The notes: a model not told the origin generated them from the sequence alone. Positions 16,525 through 26,224 are shown, counted from the stretch's first letter. The stretch: DNA of 64,000 nt from RUG11237 sp045119215 (GCA_045119215.1 JBGVDD010000106.1:1-64000); one strand, 5' to 3'. Numbers and translations: made by a program.

Positions 16525-18567
16525 TTACTTTACAAAAAAACACTCACCATTCGGTTGTTCTATCTTAAAGATTTCCCCGTAACAGGAAACACTGGTGGCT
16601 TCACACAGTGGTTGGGACTTTTCAAAAGATTCATCAATCCAGTATGCCATTCCATCTTCAATGATTAACGCTTTTTTGTTCCAGAACTCTGATGCATCGT
16701 CATATATATGTAACACGTTTCCTTCATGGTCGATATATCCCCATTTACCGTTATCTTTTATCAACCAGTATTTTTCTTTACTTGGTAAAATAAATTCAGC
16801 CTTAGCTACCATAGACTCCTCTGTTATCCTACTGGCATCATAATCCAGACATTCCGGACCATACAACAAGCTGATATCTGGCTGCTCTAGTTTTGATGTG
16901 TCTATAAGATAACACATTCCCTTTTCTCCTTCTTTTAATTCTACACAAACCAATGTACCATAATTATACAAAGTAACGCCATTATCCCAGTATACGTAAA
17001 ATGAATATTTTTTTTGAGATTGTGTTTTCTTTTCCCCAGCATACAAATACAAGCTGGCCATTGCTAATCTGTATTTTATCTCTCCATCTTTACTACAAAC
17101 GTAATAATAATCATTTGCACATTCTCCATCCCCTCTGGACTGGCAAAAATAATATCCTTGCGCCATTGCACCAATGGGAAATTCATACCCCTCCTCTGCC
17201 CATGCTGTTCCATAACCGGTATGATTCTCATTTTCCCTTTTTACTTCTTCTATTTCTTCAGCATACTCTACCAGGGTAAGATCTGTGATTTCTCCATCTT
17301 TATCTATCCTTTTTTTACAATCATCTCTAAAGAATCCACTTCCTTCATGAAATCCTACCGCCGACGCATCACCTGGATACACTGGATACTCCTCATCCAC
17401 CTCACTTTCTCCCAGCAAAGTTCCATCCAACTTATAATAAGCACAAGAATATCCCTGAATTTCATCCTCATCTTCCGCAACGATTATGCCTTCGCTGACT
17501 GCACTCACTTTTTTGTCTGTATGAAAAATTTCCTTTCCCTCTTTGTCAAACACATAAGAAATCCCATTTTTAGTAAAAAAAGTATATCCATCATTATTTG
17601 GTAAAATACAACATTCCTCATATTCTAACGGAACAATTATCTTATTATCATAGCTTACCAGCCCCCATTTGCCTTCTTTTTGGACACATACTCTTCCCCT
17701 ATTTGCCACCTTCATCTCTTCATACTGTTCTAAGCCCACTAGTTTCTCCACACTTTGATAAACATTATCTTGTTTTTCCATCATGGGCAATACGCCAAAT
17801 CCCAATACACCTGTCAGGACCGCTGCCCCAACGCCCAACGCCAGGCCCATTTTAGGAAATCTAAATTTTTTGCTGGATGGAATTTTTTTCTTACCTTTTC
17901 TAACAATTTTCTCTGCGTCTACTGCCCTTGGCATTGCCTGACATACTTCCATCTCCAAAGAAAAATACAACAAAATAAAGGCACCAAGACCATACAGTTT
18001 CGTTCCATGCTCTTTTTCTAACTGCAAGACTTCTGTTTTTATTTTTGCTTTTCCTCTGCTTATATTTGTCTTAACTGTATTAACAGGTATCCCCAGCTCT
18101 TTTGCAATCTCTTCCTGTGTTTGCTGATTAAAAAAATAACCAATAATACACAACCGTTGCATTTCACTTAATCCATCAATTATATTACCTAGTAATCGTT
18201 GTTTTTCCTTATTTTGCATATAAATCTCTGGTATAAATTCCTCATCGGCTTCCAGATTCTCAATTTCTTCACTATCTTCGCTTAAGTCCGCCATCTGTAT
18301 GCGGTTATGTTTCTTTAAATATGCAAAACATTTCCTATTCACAATCATGGCTGCCCAGTTTAAGATCTTTTCAGCATCCTTTAGATTATGTAATCCTCGA
18401 TAAATATCTATGTATGCGTCCTGTAAAACATCTTTGGCTTCCTCTTCCTCTGGAATTATTTTCAGTGCACACACATATAAATAATTATAAGAGAGCTGAT
18501 ATATGCTCTCAAACTCTTTTTCATTTCCTTGCAAAAACTGCTCTACAGCTTTTTTCATCTCATTCAT
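16525..18567 (-). CDS. ECF-type sigma factor fused to a membrane segment and WG-repeat domain
   Basis: 680 residues from ATG 18567 (AAGAGG 9 nt upstream). Residues about 5-90 form sigma region 2 (AKDVLQDAYIDIYRGL), about 125-180 region 4 with helix-turn-helix EEIAKELGIPVNTVKTNISR. A hydrophobic stretch at about 195-210 and a clear membrane helix at about 240-262 (MGLALGVGAAVLTGVLGFG) follow, then about 400 residues with WG-type repeats (EGKWGLVSYDNKIIVPLEYEE and NGKWGYIDHEGNV). A membrane-tethered sigma factor with an outside sensing domain is implied. The gene starts 17 nt after the upstream membrane protein gene. Confidence 0.82.
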   Translation of the reverse strand: MNEMKKAVEQFLQGNEKEFESIYQLSYNYLYVCALKIIPEEEEAKDVLQDAYIDIYRGLHNLKDAEKILNWAAMIVNRKCFAYLKKHNRIQMADLSEDSEEIENLEADEEFIPEIYMQNKEKQRLLGNIIDGLSEMQRLCIIGYFFNQQTQEEIAKELGIPVNTVKTNISRGKAKIKTEVLQLEKEHGTKLYGLGAFILLYFSLEMEVCQAMPRAVDAEKIVRKGKKKIPSSKKFRFPKMGLALGVGAAVLTGVLGFGVLPMMEKQDNVYQSVEKLVGLEQYEEMKVANRGRVCVQKEGKWGLVSYDNKIIVPLEYEECCILPNNDGYTFFTKNGISYVFDKEGKEIFHTDKKVSAVSEGIIVAEDEDEIQGYSCAYYKLDGTLLGESEVDEEYPVYPGDASAVGFHEGSGFFRDDCKKRIDKDGEITDLTLVEYAEEIEEVKRENENHTGYGTAWAEEGYEFPIGAMAQGYYFCQSRGDGECANDYYYVCSKDGEIKYRLAMASLYLYAGEKKTQSQKKYSFYVYWDNGVTLYNYGTLVCVELKEGEKGMCYLIDTSKLEQPDISLLYGPECLDYDASRITEESMVAKAEFILPSKEKYWLIKDNGKWGYIDHEGNVLHIYDDASEFWNKKALIIEDGMAYWIDESFEKSQPLCEATSVSCYGEIFKIEQPNGECFFVK

Positions 18568-18584
18568 TTTCTTCATCCTCTTTA

Positions 18585-19349
18585 TTATCTACTATAACGA
18601 GCTTCCCTGTCCCTTTCAATTTCCAACAGTTTTTCCTGGGTTTTTCGAATCTTCTGCTGTTCTCGTAATGTTTTTTCCTGTATCTTGCGCATTTCTTCGT
18701 AGTGTGCTGCCTTTTTCTTCATCATCTCCTGGTGTTGTCTTTCCTGGTCTCTACGCATAAGTACCACCTCCCTATGCGCCGGTTCTAAAGAATTTAAATA
18801 CATTTCATCTATCTGATGGCCAAATTTGTTAATTTCCATTCTAAACTTCCCTACCATTTCATTTCCAACCTTTGCAATATTCTTGGCATAGGAGTTATAT
18901 ACAAATGAAAATATCATTTCAGTAACTTTGGAACCTGTAAACACCACACAAACTAAGGGAAATAAAACAAGTACAATATCTTGCAAAAAAACAATTATAC
19001 TTCCCAAAGCTCCCTGTAAAAATAAACACAGGATACAGGATAAAATATAAAATATAAGCATTCCAATGAAAACAATTTTAGATATACTTTTACACCTGTG
19101 CACCGAATACCATCTCTTATATTTTGTATATTCACTATCTCCTTCTTTTTCACTAAATTCCCTAACCACTTTGCAATGTGACTGATATTTTTCCTCCACT
19201 TTATTTACAATTTCCATCACACCTTCAACATTTTTATTCTGGTTACCTAAAGTCATCACTTCATTGTAAACCTTTTTCCCATAAAAACTCTCAAAATTAA
19301 CCCTGCTAACCTTGTCTCCATAAGACATCACTCTTTTCATCCAATTCAT
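18585..19349 (-). CDS. Membrane protein with C-terminal coiled coil, unknown function
   Basis: 254 residues, not recognised. A hydrophilic N-terminus (1-90) is followed by two membrane helices (about 91-115 and 118-140). The C-terminal third is a charged coiled coil of Glu, Gln, Lys and Arg (RRDQERQHQEMMKKKAAH and onward). GGAGG precedes ATG 19349. It is the first gene of the minus-strand group with the membrane sigma factor, so it may work with that sensor. It is divergent from the small ribbon-helix-helix gene. Confidence 0.6.
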   Translation of the reverse strand: MNWMKRVMSYGDKVSRVNFESFYGKKVYNEVMTLGNQNKNVEGVMEIVNKVEEKYQSHCKVVREFSEKEGDSEYTKYKRWYSVHRCKSISKIVFIGMLIFYILSCILCLFLQGALGSIIVFLQDIVLVLFPLVCVVFTGSKVTEMIFSFVYNSYAKNIAKVGNEMVGKFRMEINKFGHQIDEMYLNSLEPAHREVVLMRRDQERQHQEMMKKKAAHYEEMRKIQEKTLREQQKIRKTQEKLLEIERDREARYSR

Positions 19350-19438
19350 ATTTGTTTCCTCCCTTTGTGCTTCAATACTTCTTCTTTTTTCTTTCTTTGC
19401 ATTTTACATCCGCCATATTATCATATCTTCATACATTT

Positions 19439-19511
19439 TGCAATGCATATTGCATGTATTTTGTGTATTGCATTTAGCAATGCATATTTTTACAGCATTC
19501 CGCAATATAAT
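19439..19511 (+). promoter_or_regulatory. Probable operator cluster and -10 of the RHH gene
   Basis: Four half-sites of ATTGCAT/ATGCAAT type in alternating orientation lie within 19439-19486 (TGCAATGCATATTGCATG and GTATTGCATTTAGCAATGC). A TATAAT sits at 19506-19511. This is the layout expected of an autoregulated ribbon-helix-helix repressor, and the site could also control the divergent membrane-protein/sigma-factor genes. The -35 is not clear. Confidence 0.5.
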
Positions 19512-19533
19512 ATGTAATATGGAGGTATAAAAA

Positions 19534-19710
19534 ATGGCATTTCAATTAAAAACTGACCGAAAAGAAACAGAGAACAAAACCATCCGTTTTCCTGTTTCTC
19601 TCATTAATCAAATAGAATCAGAAATTAATGGAAAACCTGTGTCATTTTCAAGCTTCGTCATACAAGCTTGTGAATATGCACTGAAAGATCTTCAAAAAAA
19701 TAAAGACTAA
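19534..19710 (+). CDS. Small ribbon-helix-helix (CopG/Arc-like) protein
   Basis: 58 residues, start fixed by GGAGG 8 nt before ATG 19534. After a charged N-terminus the pattern NKTIRFPVSLINQIESEI (ribbon and first helix) and SFSSFVIQACEYALKDL (second helix) fits the ribbon-helix-helix fold found in CopG/Arc and YlcI/YnfO-type proteins. It is one of very few plus-strand genes here and is divergent from the gene at 18585-19349. Repeated half-sites upstream support a DNA-binding role. No partner toxin gene follows. Confidence 0.72.
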   Translation: MAFQLKTDRKETENKTIRFPVSLINQIESEINGKPVSFSSFVIQACEYALKDLQKNKD

Positions 19711-19795
19711 ATATTTCCTTTCATTTATATAGTGCAGGTTTATTCTTAAAAGGTTTCACTTTTTCTTTAATTTTTTATTTTTTTTATTTTTTCAC

Positions 19796-19831
19796 AAAAA
19801 AGGTTCAACCATTTTCTGGCTGAACCTTTTT
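19796..19831. terminator. Bidirectional terminator between RHH gene and cheW
   Basis: AGGTTCA pairs with TGAACCT, bounded by A5 and T5 runs. It serves the convergent RHH and cheW genes. Confidence 0.85.
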
Positions 19832-19838
19832 CTACCAC

Positions 19839-20309
19839 CTATTCTGTTCCCTTCTGCTCATTCACAAACTCTTCCATATCTTTTTGTTCATCCTCAGACA
19901 GAAGTTTGTCAATATCAATAATAATAATCAACTCATCCTTTACCTTAGCAACTTCTTTGATATAAGAGGTTCTGCTTCCCAAAACAATCTTTGGTATCTC
20001 ACTTAAGGATGCCGCAGAGATATCAAAAATCTCCTCCACCCCTTCTACCTCCACTGCCAGGTACATATCATTTATCCTTGTGATAATAAGCTGGGAGTTT
20101 TTGGAATCTATGTCCTCAAATCCGAATTTTCTTGCTAAATTATAAACCGGAACAATAATTCCTCTCATATTGATAATCCCTTTGATATTATCTGGAGCAT
20201 TGGGGACAGAAACAATTTTCTGTTCCCTTTCAATTCCACTGACCAGATTAATATCAATTCCATATTTTTCCCCCTGCAGTTTAAAAATTACCGGCTTAAT
20301 GTTCTCCAT
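19839..20309 (-). CDS. cheW: Chemotaxis coupling protein CheW
   Basis: 156 residues from ATG 20309 (GGAGG upstream). The single CheW/SH3-like domain shows YGIDINLVSGIEREQ, VPNAPDNIKGIINMRGIIVPVYNL and VEEIFDISAASL. It couples chemoreceptors to the CheA kinase. It is isolated from other chemotaxis genes and overlaps the end of prfB upstream by a few nt to none (prfB stop at 20326), so it is probably co-transcribed with prfB. The C-terminus is a short acidic helix (SEDEQKDMEEF). Confidence 0.9.
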   Translation of the reverse strand: MENIKPVIFKLQGEKYGIDINLVSGIEREQKIVSVPNAPDNIKGIINMRGIIVPVYNLARKFGFEDIDSKNSQLIITRINDMYLAVEVEGVEEIFDISAASLSEIPKIVLGSRTSYIKEVAKVKDELIIIIDIDKLLSEDEQKDMEEFVNEQKGTE

Positions 20310-20325
20310 TATCCTTCTCCTCCTT

Positions 20326-21433
20326 TTATTCATTATTTATCCAAGCTAAATATCCATTAATAAAGGGGTCTATCTTTCCATCCAGCACTCCATCTACATT
20401 AGATATTTCCACATTGGTTCTGTGATCTTTTACCATAGTGTAAGGTTGCATTACATAGGAACGTATCTGATTTCCCCAGCCGATTTCCTTGACTTCCCCA
20501 CGAATTCCTGATGCTTTTTCCATCTGTTCCTGCTGCTTTAAAAGATAGAGTTTTGCCTTTAACATCTGCATTGCTTTATTTTTATTCATCAACTGGGAAC
20601 GTTCATTTTGGCACTGTACCACAATACCTGTTGGAAAGTGGGTAATTCGAATCGCTGATGATGTTTTGTTGATATGCTGTCCACCAGCTCCAGAAGAACG
20701 ATAAGTATCTATTCTGATATCTTCATCGTTCACCTCAATGTCTACATCTTCTTCAATATCCGGCATAACATCCAAGGATGCAAAGGAAGTCTGCCGCTTT
20801 CCTGCTGCATTAAATGGAGAGATACGCACTAGTCTGTGCACACCCTTTTCTGCCTTCAAAAAGCCATAGGCGTTTATTCCATTGACCTGAAAAGTTACTG
20901 ATTTTATTCCAGCCTCTTCCCCTTCCAGATAGTCTAATTCTTCCACAGAATATCCCTTGCTGTCTGCCCATCGAAGATACATACGGTACAACATACTCAC
21001 CCAGTCGCAGGCCTCTGTTCCACCAGCTCCGGAATGCAGGGTAAGAATGGCATTGTCCTTGTCGTATTCCCCGGAAAGTAACGTCTTTATTTTAATCGCC
21101 TCATATTCAGACGCCAATTCCTCCAAAGCACTTTCTATTTCAGGCAATACAGATGCATCATTCTCCTCATATCCCATCTCCAGCAAAATCTCGATTTCCT
21201 CGTAGGTGTTTTGCAGCTTTTCATAAGTTTCCACATCATCCTTCAGACTTTTCAGTTCCTTCATGGATTCCTGGGAGCTCTCCGGATCATCCCAAAATCC
21301 AGGTGCTTCCATATTTCTTTCTAATTCTTCAATTCTTTGACCTTTATTTGCTAAGTCAAAGTGAATCCCTCAATTCCACTAATGGTGTCTTATATTCGTT
21401 TAGCCGTGTTTTAAATCCGTCTAATTCAACCAT
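20326..21433 (-). CDS. prfB: Peptide chain release factor 2 (programmed +1 frameshift)
   Basis: RF2 ends translation at UGA and UAA codons. The gene starts at ATG 21433 after GAGGTG; codon 26 is an in-frame TGA (21356-21358) in the classical CTT-TGA-C context, so a +1 shift is needed to give the 368-residue product. Diagnostic motifs downstream are the stop-codon-reading SPF (RISPFNA) and the catalytic GGQ (SSGAGGQHINKT). The N-terminal half is the helical domain 1 with EAPGFWDDPE. The gene is self-regulated by its own frameshift. Confidence 0.97.
21353..21372 (-). promoter_or_regulatory. RF2 autoregulatory frameshift site
   Basis: Minus-strand sequence AGGGATTCACTTTGAC: an SD-like AGGGA 4 nt before the slippery CTT codon, then the in-frame TGA followed by C. 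This matches the RF2 recoding signal, slightly looser in spacing than in E. coli. Confidence 0.93.
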
Positions 21434-21549
21434 TATTTCACCTCTTTCTATAAAAATAGTGATAGTTCTCCACCTTAGAAAACTATCACCATTATATCAC
21501 ACTTCTTACCTATTTTCTACCAAAAGATAAAAATACCCATTTTTAGTTT

Positions 21550-24117
21550 TTATGCATTTCTGCCACAGCACTGCTTATACTTCTTTCCACTTCCACATGG
21601 ACATGGATCATTTGGATAAACTTTTTCTTCTTTATTTTTTACAGGCATTTTTTGTGCAGATTCATCCTTGTTGGTTCCTGTCACCTTTGCTACCTGTTCA
21701 CGTTTTACATCCTGTTCGATACGTACGTGCATCAATAATTTCACAGTATCTTCGGCAATCATTTCTGCCATAGCATCATACATTTCTCCACCTCTGAGAC
21801 GATATTCCACAACCGGGTCTCTCTGTCCAAAGGCCTGAAGACCAATACCCTGCTTTAACTGTTCCATATCATCGATATGATCCATCCAGTTTCTGTCGAT
21901 AACCTTTAAGAGTACCATACGCTCAACTTCACGGATAGACTGTTCCTCTGGGAATTCCGCTTCCTTTTCTTCATAAAGCTTTACAGCTTCTTCTTTTAAC
22001 TTCTGCTTTAATTCCTTCTTAGACAGCCCTTCTACCTTTTCCTTGGTAATTTCCTGTAATGGAATAATTGGAAGAATTAACTGATTTAATTCCACAACAT
22101 CCCATTCTTCACTTTCAGAGTCATCACCGATTGCCATGTCAACTTTCTTCTCAACAATATCCTGAATCCATTTGTATACTGTGTTACGCATGCTGTCTCC
22201 GTCAAGAACGCGTTTTCTGTCTTTATATACGTGTTCTCTCTGCTCATTCATAACCTGGTCATACTCTAACAAATTCTTTCTAATACCAAAGTTGTTGATT
22301 TCTATCTTAGACTGGGCATTTTCAATTGCTTTGGTAAGAGGACCAAACTCTAGCTGTTCATCTTCCGGAATACCCATAGCTGTATACATATCCATAATCT
22401 TTTCTGAACCGAACAATCTCATCAAATCGTCTTCTAATGAGATAAAGAAACGGGACTCTCCCGGATCTCCCTGTCGTCCGGCACGACCACGCAACTGGTT
22501 GTCAATACGTCTGGATTCATGACGCTCTGTACCGATAATCTTTAAACCACCCAAAGCTTTTGCCTCATCATCAAGCTTAATATCCGTACCACGACCTGCC
22601 ATGTTGGTAGCAATGGTAACAGCTCCGTGAATACCTGCATCTGCTACAATCTCGGCTTCCTTTTCATGGAACTTAGCATTTAAGACTTTATGAGGGATAC
22701 CTTCCTTGGTTAACATCTTAGAAATCAATTCTGATGTTTCGATAGTAATGGTACCAACAAGCACAGGCTGTCCCTTCTTATGGGCTTCGATGATTTCACG
22801 CACTACTGCTTTGAATTTCTCATTCTTTGTTTTGTATACTGCATCCTGTAAATCAATTCTGGCAACCGGTCGATTGGTAGGAATCTCAATTACGTCCATT
22901 CCATAAATATCACGGAATTCTTTTTCCTCTGTAAGTGCAGTACCAGTCATACCTGCCTTCTTTGTATACTTATTAAAAAAATTCTGGAAGGTAATGGTTG
23001 CCAATGTTTTACTTTCTCTCTTAACCTTTACATGTTCCTTTGCTTCAATGGCCTGATGAAGTCCATCAGAATATCTTCTACCCGGCATGATACGACCTGT
23101 AAATTCATCTACGATTAATACCTGGTCATCCTTCACCACATAGTCCTGATCTCTGAACATTAAATTGTGGGCTCTCAGGGCAAGAATAATATTATGCTGA
23201 ATCTCTAAATTCTCCGGATCTGCAAGATTTTCTATCTGGAAGAATTTTTCTACCTTATGTACACCTTCTTCGGTAAGGTTTACAATATTGTCTTTTTCAT
23301 TTACAACAAAATCTCCACTTTCCTCAATGACTTCACCCATAATGGCACCCATCTTGGAAAACTCTCCACTTTCCTCACCACGTTTTAACTGGCGAGCCAA
23401 AATATCACAGGTTTCATAAAGTCTGGTAGACTTACTGCTCTGACCGGAAATAATCAATGGTGTTCTGGCCTCATCGATTAACACCGAGTCAACTTCATCG
23501 ATGATGGCATAATTTAAATCACGAAGAACCAACTGTTCCTTATAAACTACCATGTTATCACGAAGATAGTCGAATCCCAATTCATTGTTTGTAACATAGG
23601 TAATATCACAGGCATAGGCTTCTCTACGCTCATCGTTACTCATATCATTCAACACAACGCCTACGGTTAATCCCAGGAATTCATGAAGCTGCTTCATCCA
23701 TTCAGCATCACGCTTTGCCAGATAATCGTTTACTGTAACAATATGTACGCCCTTGCCAGCTAATGCGTTTAAGTATGCGGGACAGGTTGACACTAATGTC
23801 TTACCTTCACCGGTACGCATTTCTGAAATACGTCCCTGATGCAATACTACACCACCGATTAGCTGTACACGATAATGTTCCATGTTTAGCACACGACGAG
23901 AACCTTCTCTTACCACTGCAAATGCTTCCGGCAAAAGTTCATCTAAGGTTTCCCCTTTCTGGTAGCGTTCTTTAAACTCCTTTGTCTTTGCCTTAAGTTC
24001 CTCATCCGAGAGAGCCATCATATCATCTCTCAAAGCCTCAATCTTATCCACAATAGGATAAATTCGCTTTAATTCCCTCTCACTATGTGTTCCAAAAATC
24101 TTCTCAACTAACTTCAT
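21550..24117 (-). CDS. secA: Preprotein translocase ATPase SecA
   Basis: Motor of the Sec secretion pathway, 855 residues. Visible parts are Walker A region MRTGEGKTLVS, Walker B/DEAD-like IIDEVDSVLIDEAR, the preprotein cross-linking domain, motif VGTITIETSE, arginine-finger region TNMAGRGTDIKL and QLRGRAGRQGDPG, and the C-terminal zinc-binding tail CPCGSGKKYKQCC that binds SecB or ribosome. It works at the membrane with SecYEG. ATG 24117 follows TTAGGAG. About 115 nt separate it from prfB. Confidence 0.98.
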   Translation of the reverse strand: MKLVEKIFGTHSERELKRIYPIVDKIEALRDDMMALSDEELKAKTKEFKERYQKGETLDELLPEAFAVVREGSRRVLNMEHYRVQLIGGVVLHQGRISEMRTGEGKTLVSTCPAYLNALAGKGVHIVTVNDYLAKRDAEWMKQLHEFLGLTVGVVLNDMSNDERREAYACDITYVTNNELGFDYLRDNMVVYKEQLVLRDLNYAIIDEVDSVLIDEARTPLIISGQSSKSTRLYETCDILARQLKRGEESGEFSKMGAIMGEVIEESGDFVVNEKDNIVNLTEEGVHKVEKFFQIENLADPENLEIQHNIILALRAHNLMFRDQDYVVKDDQVLIVDEFTGRIMPGRRYSDGLHQAIEAKEHVKVKRESKTLATITFQNFFNKYTKKAGMTGTALTEEKEFRDIYGMDVIEIPTNRPVARIDLQDAVYKTKNEKFKAVVREIIEAHKKGQPVLVGTITIETSELISKMLTKEGIPHKVLNAKFHEKEAEIVADAGIHGAVTIATNMAGRGTDIKLDDEAKALGGLKIIGTERHESRRIDNQLRGRAGRQGDPGESRFFISLEDDLMRLFGSEKIMDMYTAMGIPEDEQLEFGPLTKAIENAQSKIEINNFGIRKNLLEYDQVMNEQREHVYKDRKRVLDGDSMRNTVYKWIQDIVEKKVDMAIGDDSESEEWDVVELNQLILPIIPLQEITKEKVEGLSKKELKQKLKEEAVKLYEEKEAEFPEEQSIREVERMVLLKVIDRNWMDHIDDMEQLKQGIGLQAFGQRDPVVEYRLRGGEMYDAMAEMIAEDTVKLLMHVRIEQDVKREQVAKVTGTNKDESAQKMPVKNKEEKVYPNDPCPCGSGKKYKQCCGRNA

Positions 24118-24216
24118 ACTATACTCCTAATATCATTTTTAATTCCATGACTTCACAATTCTATCCCACATTGTAACACTTTTGTCTTACTTTCACAATA
24201 AAAATTTTATAAAAAA

Positions 24217-24251
24217 ACACATCCGCTATGTGATACACATAACGGATGCGT
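24217..24251 (-). terminator. Terminator after hpf
   Basis: CATCCG/CGGATG stem continued by TATGTG/CACATA, followed on the minus strand by TGTTTTTTT. It lies 18 nt past the hpf stop. Confidence 0.88.
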
Positions 24252-24268
24252 CCTTTCCCCTGATTTTT

Positions 24269-24796
24269 CTAGAATTCCGGTTCAATCAAACCATATGTAT
24301 TTCCTTTTCTCTTGTAAACTACGTTCACTTCATCTGTCTCTGCATTCTTGAACATATAGAAATTATGTCCCAACAATTCCATCTGTACGCAGGCATCTTC
24401 CGGAAACATTGGCTTTACTCCAAACTTCTTGGTACGAATAATGTTTACTTCATCTTCTATATCGTAATCATTATCTAAAAATTCCTGATTAAAGCTTCCA
24501 CCGCCCTGCTTTGCATCAACTAATTTATTCTTATATTTTCTTAGCTGACGTTCAATCACTTCTTCCACTAAATCAATGGATACATACATATCTGTGCTGG
24601 TCTGTTCTGAACGAATAATATTTCCTTTTACCGGAATGGTAACTTCGATTTTCTGTCGTTCCTTTTCAACACTTAATGTAACATGGATTTCAGTATCTTT
24701 TGTAAAATACCTTTCCAACTTACCAATTTTTTCTTCTACTGCTGTTTTTAACCCCTCCGTAACATCAATGTTTCTTCCTGTAATTATGAACTTCAT
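24269..24796 (-). CDS. hpf: Ribosome hibernation promoting factor, long form
   Basis: Binds the 30S decoding region and, in the long form, pairs ribosomes into inactive 100S dimers in slow growth. 175 residues from ATG 24796 (AAAGGAG 9 nt upstream); a TTG at 24805 is less likely. The N-terminal S30AE domain (1-100) starts MKFIITGRNIDVTEGLK. After a linker comes the dimerising C-terminal domain with IIRTKKFGVKPMFPEDACVQMELLGHNFYMF (quoted in pieces: RTKKFGVKPMF and LLGHNFYMF). Single-gene unit bounded by terminators. Confidence 0.95.
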   Translation of the reverse strand: MKFIITGRNIDVTEGLKTAVEEKIGKLERYFTKDTEIHVTLSVEKERQKIEVTIPVKGNIIRSEQTSTDMYVSIDLVEEVIERQLRKYKNKLVDAKQGGGSFNQEFLDNDYDIEDEVNIIRTKKFGVKPMFPEDACVQMELLGHNFYMFKNAETDEVNVVYKRKGNTYGLIEPEF

Positions 24797-24848
24797 GTTG
24801 TCCAACTCCTTTCAGTTTCCCTGATTCTAAAGGATATCTCCTTTATCG

Positions 24849-24888
24849 TAAAACACCATATTCATTTGCTACCTCTTATGGTGTTTTA
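24849..24888 (-). terminator. Terminator after ctp
   Basis: TAAAACACCATA pairs perfectly with TATGGTGTTTTA around a 16-nt loop, between the ctp stop and hpf. It closes the ftsE-ftsX-M23-ctp group. Confidence 0.75.
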
Positions 24889-24976
24889 TACTGAATATTA
24901 TACCACATCACGGGTTTTTTTCAACATTTTTTCTAAAAATAATTGGTTTTTCGTAGAGTAATGGTTTCCTTTTGCA

Positions 24977-26224
24977 TTATTTCTTACTTAACTCTTCTAT
25001 GGCACGGTTTAACTGATTATCAGTCTTATCTTTCTTATATGCTTCTAAGTCAAATTCCAGAGCAATATCCGGCTCTATACCCTTTTTGTGGATACATACA
25101 CCACTTGGAGTATAGTATTTAGAAATGGTTACCTTCATGGCTGAGCCGTCTTTCAGGCCTATCATCTGCTGAACAATTCCCTTACCATAGGTAGTAGTTC
25201 CTATCAAAGTTCCAATTTTATAGTCCTTCACTGCACCGGCAAAAATTTCTGAGGCGCTGGCAGAATTTCCATTGACTAAAACCACAAGAGGAATGTCTAT
25301 CTGGTTTTCTCCGTCTGTAGTATACTCCTCTCTCATGCCATATTTATTTTCATGGTAAACTAGCACTCCCTTAGGGCAAATGGTATCCAGAATATCTGCC
25401 ACCACATCCAATCCACCCCCTGGGTTATCTCGCACATCAACGATAAGGGACGTCATTCCCTGTTTTTTCAAAGACTCAAAAGCCTTCTTCCACTGATCCA
25501 CTGTCACTTCATCAAACTCTGCAATTTGTATGTAGCCAATATTATTGTCTAACATTTTACTTTCTACTGTGGGAATAGATATGGTTTTTCGCTCCACACT
25601 CATTTCTATTTCCTTATCATTACGCATGACAACAAGATTGACTTTTGTACCTTCAACGCCTTTTACCTTGGCAACTACACTAGATAAATCCTGACCTGTA
25701 ACCTCTTCCCCCTCTACTTTATACAGTATATCATTTGTCTCCATTCCTGCCTTGGCTGCCGGGGAGCCTTCAAAAGGCCTGACAATTGTGATAATTCCAG
25801 TATCAGCATTCTGTGTTAACACAGCCCCGATTCCACAATATTCTCCTGCATAGGATTGTTGAAATTCTTCATACTCTTCTTTTGTATAATATACTGAATA
25901 TGGGTCTCCCAACGCTTCCAGCATTCCTTTATACACGCCTTCTTGCACTTGATTAATATCTTCCTCTTCAAGATAGTACTGGTCTATAATCTTCTGAATT
26001 CCCTCTGCTTTTTCTATTACACTTTGGGTTAATATGGTATTTCCATTGTTTCCCTGACCATTATGTTTTGCGTTATAGTTACCTATAAAATATCCTGCCC
26101 AGAACATGACCAAAATCAAGCTTACGCCCAAAAGCACTAATAGCAAAATCGCTAATCTGTTTTTCTTATTTGGTGCTACTGTCCCTTGTGGCTGTATTAC
26201 CTGCTGATTCTCATTCTCTTCCAT
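24977..26224 (-). CDS. ctpA: C-terminal processing peptidase, S41 family
   Basis: Membrane-anchored serine protease acting outside the cell membrane, 415 residues. One N-terminal membrane helix (about 24-48), an S41 N-terminal helical region, a PDZ domain (about 120-200, GIGAVLTQ to GMETNDILYKVEG), and a catalytic domain with nucleophile Ser in GNSASASEIFAGA and general-base Lys in TTYGKGIVQ. In Firmicutes CtpA/CtpB process wall or sporulation-signalling proteins. Its place after ftsEX and an M23 wall protein suggests a cell-wall role. It follows the M23 gene by 25 nt. Confidence 0.94.
   Translation of the reverse strand: MEENENQQVIQPQGTVAPNKKNRLAILLLVLLGVSLILVMFWAGYFIGNYNAKHNGQGNNGNTILTQSVIEKAEGIQKIIDQYYLEEEDINQVQEGVYKGMLEALGDPYSVYYTKEEYEEFQQSYAGEYCGIGAVLTQNADTGIITIVRPFEGSPAAKAGMETNDILYKVEGEEVTGQDLSSVVAKVKGVEGTKVNLVVMRNDKEIEMSVERKTISIPTVESKMLDNNIGYIQIAEFDEVTVDQWKKAFESLKKQGMTSLIVDVRDNPGGGLDVVADILDTICPKGVLVYHENKYGMREEYTTDGENQIDIPLVVLVNGNSASASEIFAGAVKDYKIGTLIGTTTYGKGIVQQMIGLKDGSAMKVTISKYYTPSGVCIHKKGIEPDIALEFDLEAYKKDKTDNQLNRAIEELSKK

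Noticed and set aside
20326..21312. Release factor gene starting at 21312
   Set aside because: The internal Met lacks a ribosome site, and the upstream frame with CTT-TGA-C frameshift fits RF2.
24806..24976. raiA-type structured RNA before hpf
   Set aside because: The gap is only about 180 nt and is filled by the ctp terminator and AT-rich sequence; no complex fold is visible.
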